A stretch of DNA of 64,000 nucleotides. Source: Dactylorhiza incarnata. Lineage: Eukaryota > Streptophyta > Magnoliopsida > Asparagales > Orchidaceae. The position numbers and the translations under genes are program-made. Below the pieces are notes generated by a model. It did no database searches, was not told the origin of the DNA, and saw only the letters and a program-made list of their open reading frames with translations. The DNA lies in contig JAWHQI010000004.1 of the NCBI GenBank assembly GCA_033032865.1, positions 23,356,001-23,420,000 on the forward strand. Direction: 5' to 3'. This document shows positions 55,326-64,000 of the stretch, piece after piece (the first letter of the stretch is position 1; each line of letters opens with the position of its first letter).

Positions 55326-56436
55326 TGTTAAAATTCCTCAGATAATATTAAAATTTCTGAGAAGCAGAAAATGGGAACTAAGTCGCAGGAACACATCAAC
55401 CATACCAAGCATGAGAAACCAGAAACAATGAAGGAACAAGAAAAATCTTGTATTAACTATCTTCTGTACATTACGAGGTATACATGGCGAGACATGATTT
55501 ACCAGTACACCAAATAAGGAGAAAGAAACAAACTACAAGAAGATGGCGATTACAACTGAACCTGCCAAACCGCCTGACTAACAGAGTTGTCCGTGCAAAT
55601 CGCTAAGTCGCCAACCCGCAACCCAACATGTGGACTACCCATTATTCCAATGCTCACTCTATTTGCCCAAGCAAGGTCGTCTGACCGCAGTCACTTGGCC
55701 GCTTCTAACCGCGAACAAGTTGCTGAAGAACTGAATAGAAAATAGTCCGGCAAAGTAAACCACCTCCCTGCTGCGGACTGATCCATTATTGAAAGCTGAA
55801 ACGAGCCAAAGAAAATTGTCGTCGCTAACTGCGACCTCATGCTGCTACCCGCCGCTGACTGCTATCGACTTATCCGCTACGGTCTCCTATGATCAAATCA
55901 GAACCACAAGCAAGCCGCATAACCTGTGAACACAGCAAAGGCAAAACTCAAACCGCGCGAACAGAAAAGTTCTATCCGCACAACAACTCGAACTTTCACT
56001 TACTGTTCACTGCTTATCCTTTTCACCAGTGGAGGTCCTATTTATAGGCGCAAGGAGGAGTGTTGTCACCTCCTACAGCGATAGGATAACCGCCACCACA
56101 ACAGCGGGTAGCAAACAACTCGCATGAATCACCGAGTAAGTAGGCAGAGCAGGCCGTCGACTATGCGAACAAGCCACGCAGATAACTCGCAAGGTGTCGG
56201 CTATATCAGCAATGAGCTGCCAGCCGATGAGAAAAGAACCGGCCAGTTTCAACATCCAGTGGTAACCGCGGATACAAACCACCCAGTTACTCCCAGAGAG
56301 CTGACCCCAGATAGCCGAAAGACCATGGCCATCTGCAACTGGCTAACCGCCAGTCCACTGTGGAAAGACAGCCAGCGCGGTCTACATACCAGACCGCCTG
56401 ACCTCCACTTCACTCCTCACTTCAACAATTTCAACA
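55326..56436 (-). repeat. 3' LTR of copia C
   Basis: + strand ends TGTTAAAATTCC and TTTCAACA; 1111 bp. On the - strand a CTTCAAGGGGGAG polypurine tract (56449-56437) precedes its TGTTGAAATTG start. No palindromic minisatellite is evident in it. Confidence 0.9.
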
Positions 56437-56456
56437 CTCCCCCTTGAAGTGAGACC

Positions 56457-59400
56457 TCATAACCGAGTGAATGGTCCCTTCGCCAGCGGCTTTGTGAAGA
56501 TGTCAGCGATGTTGTTCTCACTCCGCACGTGCTCAACCATCAGAGATCCCTCCAGCACATTCTCCTGAATGAAATGATGCTCAATCTCGATGTGCTTGGT
56601 CTGTGCATGACATACTGGATTATTAACCAGTTTGAGGGCACTCCCATTGCCACCATGTAGCAGAGTAGGACCTCGCACCTCCTTAAGGATGTCCTCCATC
56701 AATCTCCTATGCCAGATGGCTTCCTGAGCTGCCAAGGATGAGGCCTTGTACTCCGCTTCCGTGGTAGAGACGGACACAGAATCCTGCTTTTTGCTGCACC
56801 ATAAAATAGCCATCGATCCGCATATGAAAACATAACCAGATGTCGACTTTTGATCGTCTTAATCTCCCCCACAATTGGCATTCATGTATCCATGCAAACA
56901 AAAGGGTGTGTCTCTCTCGTAATAGAGACCCATGTCTGAGGTCGACTTCATGTACTTAAGAATACTTCTTGCCACCACCAGATGAGGTTTTCATGGTTCC
57001 GCCATATATCGACTTACCCTACCAACTGCATAAGCAATATCTGGTCTGGTATCATCAAATATATCAGACTCCCAACAAGTTCCTGGAACACCAATGGATC
57101 AGGAAGAATCCTCCCTTCATCACGCCAGATTTTTAGACCAACCTCCAGTGGAGTAGAGTTGCTCTTCCCTCCTTCCATGCCAAATCACTTCATAATTCGT
57201 TCCGCATAGCCTTTCTAGGAAACAAGCACACCGCTCTCTTTCCTCTCCACCTCGAGTCCAAGGAAATGGTGAAGCTCCCCCAGATCCTTCATCTCAAATC
57301 TGATAGCTAACTCAGCCTGAAGTTTAGCTACCTCAGACACCGAGTTCCCCGTGACGATCATATCATCCATGTACAACAGTACCAAGACTTACAGCTCCCC
57401 GATCTTCTTTACGAACAGACTTCAGTCTGAATCTGAAGCAAAATATCCATAGAACTGGAGATATTTTGTCATCTTCCGAGACCACGCCCGAGGCGCTTGC
57501 TTCAGCTTGTAAAGAGCCTTCTTGAGCTTGCAGATGAGTCTTGGATGAACTTTAGAAACATAACCAGGTGGTTGCACCATGAATATATCCTTGTCAATAT
57601 CGCCATACAAGAAAGCATTCTTTACGTCGAGTTGCCAAATCTTCCACCCTTGGCACGCAGCTAAAGCAACCACCACCCGAACTGAAGTCATCTTTGCAAC
57701 CGGACTAAATGCCTCTTCATAGTCTTCTCCGTACTATTGAGTGAACCCTTGAGTTACAAGGTGAGCCTTGTACCGCTCAGTACTCCCGTCAGCTTTTTCT
57801 TCAGCTTATAAACCCACTTGCATGTTACAGGAATAATGCCATCAACCTTGGGCACAAGGTCCCAGGTCTCATTCTTCTTAAGGGAAGCCATCTCCTCATT
57901 CATGGAATCATCCCACTCCTTGACTCCAGTGGCGTTTTTAATGCATGACGGCTCTTGCTCATCCAAGCGGCCAGCAAAGAAACATGAGACAAAACTCACC
58001 AAATTTCCCCTATATACCGAGCTGGTGGAATGATAGTCCTCTTAGACCTCCTCGGAGCTTTACTCTGAACCACCTCTTCAGCTACCTATTATGAACAAGC
58101 TCGTCTTTCAGGCATACTTGGAGCATCGCTCCACCTGCTTCTAGAACCTGAAGCACATTATCCAGAGCTAGAAGCAATTGGAGCACCTGGAGAAACAAGT
58201 AACTCCACCAGATCCTCCTTAGTATCTTCTTCAAGTCCACCATCCAACCTGCTATCTTGTAACTCAACAGAAGATCTACCCTGGTATGATGTCAAATCAT
58301 TGAATACCATATCCCTTGAGACCACAGCTCTCCATGTCTCTGGATCCATGCTTATCTAACCCTTCTTCCGGTCATCATAACCGACGAAGACTAGCTTCCT
58401 TGCTTTCACATCTAGTTTTGTTCTGAGGGCATCAGGTGCATGCACATAGTAGGTAGATCCGAACACACGAAGGTGTTCCACTGTAGGCTTTATCTTGAAC
58501 ATCAACTCATGTGGGCTCTTCATGTTGATTGGACTAAGGGGCATCTGATTGATACATAAGTTGCACAAGACATTCGCTTTGCCCAGAAGGACTTTGGAAT
58601 GCTCTTGGCATGGAGCCAAAATTTGTAGGTCTCCGTCAGATGATGGATCTTCTGCTCTGCAACTCCGTTCAATTGTGGAGTGTGATCACAAGAGAGCTCT
58701 CTCCGAATGCCATGCTTCCTGTAGAAGTTGAAGAATGCATTTGAGGTGAACTCCCCTCCATTGTCGGTTCTGAACTTCTTGATCCGCAGGTTAAGCTGAC
58801 CTTCCACTAGCTCCTTGAACTCCACAAACTTCCCAAATGCTTCAAACTTCTCCTTCATAAAGTATACCGAAGTATACCTAGTGAAGTCCTCAATTAAGAC
58901 CAGCATATACATGCTGCCTCCAAGACTGGTAGTTGTGGTAGGTCTAAACATATCACCATGAATACACTCCAATGGTGCTTTGCATATGCTTTGTGATTTG
59001 TTGAATGGGAGGCGATGAGCCTTACCATATTGACAACCTACACAAACATGACCTTCACCAAAGGATGACAAACTAGGCAAGCCTCTCACATGGCCTCTCC
59101 CCGTCATAGCTTTCAGCTTATCCATTCCAACATTCCCAAGTCTTTCATACCAGATAGCAGCACTATCATTAGTCCTCATCTTATCAACATTGGAACTTGT
59201 AGATAGCACAAATAAGTCCTTCACCCTTCTACCAACATGAGTGACTTCAGCCTTCACCGCTGACACATTCCGACGAAACTTCACTTCTGTTGGACCAAAC
59301 AAAATGTGATAGCCAGCATCAACAGTGTTGTTCATCGAGAAGAGGTTTTTCTTTATCCCCGAAACATGATAGACACTCTTTAACGTAAGTGGATCTCTAT

Positions 59401-60487
59401 ATCCGTTTAAAGAAACTACACCCGCCTTTTCAACTGCATGTATAGTATCATCAGCAGTAATGATAGCATCATTACCTGAGTATGTCTGCAAAGAAGAGAC
59501 CTTGGAATCATCCCCGGTGAGGTGATGACCAAATCCAGAATCCGCTATCCAATCATCTTGATAGGTGATAGAAGCCATAGCCCAAACACAAGTTCCTGTC
59601 ATAAAAGCTCCATCAACACAACTACCATTAGCATTGGAACCAGCCTCCTCCTTTCCTGCAGTGTGCCCCAGCTGAAGATTGACTTTGCAGCCCTTCTTGA
59701 AATGACCAAGATTATTGCACCCGAAGCATCTTGGTCCTTCTTTCTTCTTCCCATCACGCTTGGGAGCATAGCGCCTTTCCTGCTGATATGAAGTAGATGG
59801 ACCATCATATCCAAATGTCTTCTTCTTGTCCCAACGCTTCTTCTTTCTAGAATAGAGAACCTCACATTCTTCCCCAGAGACAGACATCCCCGCCATATGC
59901 ATAGCCAAACTCACATGTGAAGCAAGCAAGTTTTCCAAATCCAACAACGATGGCTGATTGGCCCAGCCTTAAACAAAAGTAACAAAGGCCACATACTCCC
60001 TCCGCAAGCTGCGGATTATGTGCCTCTTCAGCTTAGCTTCTGAGATAGGCTCATCTGGGTCCAAATTCGAAATCTCTGCACAGAGGTTCTTCATCTTCAG
60101 GAAGAACGTTGATATGGACAATTCACCTTGAGTGGCCTAAGCCAACTCATTCTCCAAGAACTGTAGCCGAGCTACATTCTTCTTATTAAACAATCCATTC
60201 AAGGCTGTCCAAATCTCAGCAGTTGATCAACATCTAACGATGTGATCAAATAACTCCGATGAGATAGCCCGCTTGAGAGTAAACTCCGCCTTAGCATTAG
60301 TTCTCCTCCAAGCTCTCACCAGATGAGCGTTCTCACCAGCAGCAACCACTTCTTGAGTTTATTCTCCACCAACAACCTCCCAGAGGTCCTCGCTCAAAAG
60401 ATAGATCTCCATGCAAGGCTTCCACTTCTTAATGTTAGTCTGCATTAGGAGCTCAATACCAAGACCTCTTGATATTCCTCCTTCCAT
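56457..60487 (-). pseudogene. Copia C gag-pol, broken
   Basis: - strand, ATG 60487 (MEGGISRG). One frame runs to 58520 with stops in gag (for example TAA 60361-60359, TGA 60229-60227 and at least two more before 59947). Zinc knuckle CFGCNNLGHFKKGC; protease ADSGFGHH; the integrase zinc His residues are replaced (WYERLGN where WH-x-RLGH is usual) although CVGC remains; core GDMF, RTDNGGEF and VAEQK. A frame shift near 58560-58620 leads to 58619-58158 (one TAG near 58356). The RT N-terminus is at 58002-57754, the LDVKNAFL region at 57691-57422, YMDDM at 57373-57359, and RNase H ([17 protein letters not shown]) at 56813-56457. Confidence 0.9.
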
Positions 60488-60580
60488 TGCTATTTAACTG
60501 ACTTAACTTGTGCTTCCAAAAATCCAAGCAAGATAACTGCGGCTGAATCACTGCTCAAACCTCTATCCCCTTTGATTCCA

Positions 60581-61693
60581 TGTTAAAATTCCTCAGATAC
60601 TATTAAAAAATCTGAGAAGCGGAAAATGGGAACTAGGTTGCAAGAACACATCAACCATACCAAGCACGGAAAGCAGAAACAATGAAGGAACAAGAAAAAT
60701 CTTGTATTAACTATCTTCTGTGCATTACGAGATATACATGGTGAGACATGATTTACTAGTACACTAAATAAGGAGAAAGAAACAAACTACAAGAAGCTGG
60801 CGATTATAACTGAACCCGCCAAACCACCTGACTAATAGAGGTGTCCGCGCAAATCGCCAAGTCGCCAACCCGCACCCCAACATACGGACTACCCGTTATT
60901 CCAATGCTCACTCTGTTTGCCCATGCAAGGCCGCCTGACCGCAGTCACTTGGCCGCTTCTAACTGCGAATAAGTTGTTGAAGAACTAAACAGAAAACAGT
61001 CTGGCAAAGGCAAACCGCCTACCCGCCGCAGACTGATCCTTTATTGAAAGCTAAAATGAGCTAGAGAAAATTGTCGTCGCTAACTGCGACCTCTTGCTGC
61101 TACCCGCCACTAACTACTACCAACTTATTTGATGCGGTCTCATATGATCAAATCAGAACCACAAGCAAGCCGCACAACCTGCGAACACAGCAAAGGCAAA
61201 ACTCAAACCGCGCGAATAGAAATGTTCTATCCGCACAACAACTCGAGCTTTCACTTACTATTCACTGCTTATCCTTTGCTCCGATGGAGGTCCAATTTAT
61301 TGGCACGAGGAGGAGTGTCGTCACTGACTACATCAATAGGATAACCGCCCACCGCAATAGCGGGTATCAAACAACTCGCACGAATCGCCGAGTCAAGCAG
61401 GCAGAGCAGTCCGCTGACTATGAGAACAAGCTGCGCAGACAACTTGTAAGGCGTCGGCTATATCAGCAATGAGTTGCCAGCCAACGAGAGAAGAACCGGA
61501 CAGTTTCAACATCCAGTGGTAACCGCAGATACAAACTGCCCGGTTACTACCAGAGAGCTTATCCCAGATAGCCGAAAGACCATGGCCATCTGCAACTGGC
61601 TAACTGCCAGTCCACTACGGAAAGACAACCCACGCGGTCTACATACCAGACCACCCGACCTCCACTTCACTCCTCACTTCAACAATTTCGACA
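60581..61693 (-). repeat. 5' LTR of copia C
   Basis: 1113 bp, TGTTAAAATTCC...TTTCGACA on the + strand. On the - strand it is followed by TGGAATCAAAGGGG (60580-60567), a degenerate Met-tRNA-type PBS. Confidence 0.88.
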
Positions 61694-61698
61694 CTAAT

Positions 61699-61905
61699 TC
61701 CCCAAATGTCCGTTATTGTCCAACCTATGGCTAGATTAAATTGCTTTAATAAACTTATTAATTTATGTTGTTGTTCAGGAAGCAATTTGGAGTTCACTAT
61801 GATTGGTAATGTGTTGTATTCTCCTAAATATGCATGGGCGATATCATTGAGAAGAGGTTTCAGTTCTAAGGTTGGAGGACTGATGATAGTGGGTTTATCA
61901 ACCAA
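61699..61905 (-). pseudogene. Athila RT, N-terminal part
   Basis: - strand frame reads PPTLELKPL, AYLGEYNTLP and AIGWTITDIWGIS, then hits the copia C insertion. The remainder is at 55325-54457. Upstream region 61906-62025 is short and broken. Confidence 0.85.
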
Positions 61906-62025
61906 TGACTTCTATGGCATCTCAAGAGATTCCGGCTTATGGAAAAATACAGGTTGACGCTCAAAGATTTGTAAACATTCTTGACTTTCTTCATCTTAGT
62001 CAAAAATCTCATCTTGGGTTAATAG

Positions 62026-62735
62026 TCATGACAACATATCATCTTGGTCACCTAATTTAAACTTCAAGTCATAGTCATAAAGTGTTATGTTATTTACTTC
62101 TTCCATATCATCTTCTTTTATGTGTGGAAACTTCATAGCTTTTAGCACGTTAAAAGTGACATGCTTATCATTGACTCTCACAGTCAATTCACCTTTATGA
62201 ACATCAATCAATGTTCTACCCATTGCTAGGAAGGGTCTTCCCATAATGATAGGTACTTCATTATCTTCCGTCATATCTAAGACCATAAAATCCGCTGGAA
62301 AAATAAATTTTTCCACCATCACTAGCACATCTTCTACAATCCACTTTGGGAAAGAAAGTGTTTTATCCGCTAATTGCAAAGTAACTGAAGTTTTTGATAT
62401 CTCTCCCAATCCCAATTTCTTATATATAGAGATGGCATTAAATTTATAATTGCTCCTAAATTGCATAATGTCTTGCCTTCAAATTGATATCCTATGGAAC
62501 GCGGTATGGTAAAGCTTCCCGGATCTTTCCATTTAGGGGGAAGCCTCTTTTGAAGAATTGCACTACACTCATGAGTGAGTGCCACTGTTTCATTTATTCC
62601 AAATTTCCTCATTTTTGTGAGGATATCTTTCATAAATTTAACATAGCTAGGCATTTGCTTTAAAGCTTCGGCAAATGGGATATTGATTTGCAATTTTTTA
62701 AAGATTTCTAAAAAAATTTGGAATTTATGATCCAA
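62026..62735 (-). pseudogene. Athila protease region
   Basis: - strand. 62735-62370 carries the C-terminal gag segment (FAEALKQMPSYVKFMKDIL) and the protease active site as CNLGAIINLMP, where DLGAS is expected: Asp is replaced by Asn and Ser by Ile. A frame change follows, and 62466-62026 continues with LGRPFL-type text (IIMGRPFLAMGRTLIDVHKGELTVRV), the flap and C-terminal part of retropepsins. Loss of the active-site Asp would abolish activity. Confidence 0.85.
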
Positions 62736-62739
62736 CTTG

Positions 62740-64000
62740 CTTTTTCTTAATCTTTGAGGAAAAGATGGAGGCTAGTAGACAATTTCATTCTCCTTTTTCT
62801 TTAATGGCTCAGCATTTAATTCTCTCATTCGTTCCCCTAATATTTCTACTTCTTCTAAACCCTTATCATCACACTTTTGTTTCAACTCTTCATTTGGTTC
62901 ACAAGGAAGTGAACTCTCCCTCTCATTTTCGAACATATTCTTCTTAGATTGATCAGTTTCATGACCACTCACTAACTCTTTCCCACTCCGCAACATGACT
63001 GCTTTACATTGGTGATTATCCCCTTTGGGATTTGGGGTGGTATCTGCTGGAAGTGTTCATTGTGGTCTAATGTTTAAAGCATTCGCAATTTGACCTAACA
63101 GAGTTTCAATGATATGTAATGATCCCTCTAAATTAGATACACTGACATCACTTTTTTGCATGGATTCTATGCTAGAATCATCTGTTAATTTCCTAGATGA
63201 CCCTTGTTGAACGACATTGTGATTTTGACGAGCATTAGGGTTCGAATTAAACAAATGTGCAGGAGTCATTCTAGAATTATTTTTCCATGAAAAGTTTGGA
63301 TGGTTCGCCATTCCGGATTATAATTATTTGAGAATGTGTTGTTGTTTTGCTTTTGTTGACCGTTAATATAGTTGGCTTCCCCGCTATGTCCAATGAGTTG
63401 TTCTAGCGTGAGCTAAGGGTTTGTGATGGGGAAAGGGTTGGATATTCTATTGAATTGAGGGATCGATTGACTTTGATGTAATGTTAACACATCTAACCTC
63501 TTATTCATCTAGTTAAATTGGGCGGTCATTTGAGCAGCAAACAAAGTTAATTAGTCAACTTGATATAAGTCGAACGAAGAAGATGTTCCTTGTCGATCAA
63601 TTAATTGATAATTATTGGAAGTCAAATCTTCTATAATTAAATAGACATCCTCGGGATACTTATTCATCAAAGATCCTCCCGCAGCTCCATCCACTTAAAT
63701 CATAGTAGATGTCTGGAGGCCATTGTAAGAGGTCCACACTTGTTGATGAATGGCTAGGCCATGGTGTGGACACCTCCGCAATAGTTCTTTGAAACATTCC
63801 CACGTGTCATAAAGTGTTTCCCCATTCCCTTGAATAAACGTAGATATGTCACGCATTAGTTTGGCAGTTTTAGATGGGGGAAAATACTTAGCTAAGAATT
63901 TTTCTATTAACGATGCCCACGTAGTGATGGAAGCATTAAGCATAGAATTTAACCAGTCTTTAGCCTTTCCCTCCAATGAGAAGGGAAATAAACGAAGTCT
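62740..64000 (-). pseudogene. Athila gag, running off the right edge
   Basis: - strand. 63976-63695 is the capsid-like Retrotrans_gag segment (EGKAKDWLNSM, FLAKYFPPSKTAKL, LLRRCPHHGL). It is followed by broken text with QNNNTFSNNYN near 63330, then 63311-63057 (HPNFSWKNNS, QIANALNIRPQ) and 62996-62772 (MLRSGKELV, Glu/Lys-rich). A TGA where W or G might stand separates the last two. The gag start lies beyond 64000. Confidence 0.85.

Larger units (their letters stand above)
55326..61693 (-). mobile_element. Ty1/copia element C, full length, dead, TSD CTAAT
   Basis: LTRs 55326-56436 and 60581-61693 flank a - strand gag-pol. Exact CTAAT copies lie at 55321-55325 and 61694-61698, inside the RT gene of the Athila element. 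It is neither Sirevirus nor Angela; the lineage is unresolved. The LTRs differ by several percent by eye, so this insertion is older than S3. Confidence 0.92.
36353..64000 (-). mobile_element. Athila-like Ty3/gypsy element, - strand, split by three insertions
   Basis: Reading on the - strand from the right edge: gag, protease, N-terminal RT | copia insertion 55326-61693 | RT, RNase H, integrase, spacer | Sirevirus S3 41783-52111 | env-like N part | LTR-like block 37273-41170 | env-like C part, polypurine tract near 36380. The gag-protease text, the protease-to-RT order and the GGGAGGCAACCCAAG word just after integrase are typical of Athila. Target duplications CTAAT and TAGAG prove that two of the insertions entered this element. 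The 5' LTR is beyond the window. Confidence 0.82.

Noticed and set aside
56124..56447. + strand ORF in the copia C LTR (also 61071-61734)
   Set aside because: Lies wholly in LTR sequence, present in both LTRs with different breaks, no domain.

Overview
The window is plant intergenic DNA made almost entirely of nested LTR retrotransposons. Sirevirus-type and Angela-type Ty1/copia elements, an Athila-type Ty3/gypsy element, PBS sites matching initiator Met-tRNA and G/A-rich polypurine tracts all point to a flowering plant. The species cannot be named from sequence alone. No ordinary host gene is supported. Every element coding region I can read is broken, mostly by in-frame stops rather than frameshifts.

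Layout. 1-6705 is the 3' half of Sirevirus S1: the end of pol, an antisense gene with its own apparent promoter, a 3' UTR and the 3' LTR. S1 lies inside the 3' UTR of Sirevirus S2 (6706-10170, 3' UTR and 3' LTR). 10171-14667 holds gypsy-like LTR pieces, including an LTR end followed by a PBS at 13547-13560. 14668-23587 is a complete but dead Angela element (A, + strand, TSD TATAC). Its pol is interrupted at 19282-20147 by a repeat cluster containing a near-perfect 284-bp-arm palindrome. 24170-29999 is a truncated Angela element (B, - strand) carrying a solo gypsy LTR at 25558-27091 (TSD CCTTA). 30254-33559 holds two decayed ORFs, one with a TATA box, two small introns and a 90-bp repeat tail that resembles plant 'gypsy-type transposon' proteins. 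33560-36352 is gypsy LTR-like sequence.

36353-64000 is one Athila-like element on the - strand (gag at the right edge, then protease, RT, RNase H, integrase, env-like ORF) split by three insertions. These are a copia element at 55326-61693 (TSD CTAAT), Sirevirus S3 at 41783-52111 (TSD TAGAG) and an unclassified LTR-like block at about 37273-41170. S3 carries a truncated LTR, a 99-bp copy of its own 5' flank and a further full LTR, best explained by unequal exchange followed by solo-LTR formation.

Themes worth following: (1) an antisense gene inside S1 with promoter, 5' UTR intron and ORF; (2) a hairpin conserved with compensatory base changes in the 3' UTRs of all three Sireviruses; (3) palindromic minisatellites placed just upstream of the TATA box in LTRs of several unrelated families; (4) premature stops that are mostly explained by C-to-T or G-to-A changes. 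All assignments are from reading the sequence and family knowledge; no database search was run.
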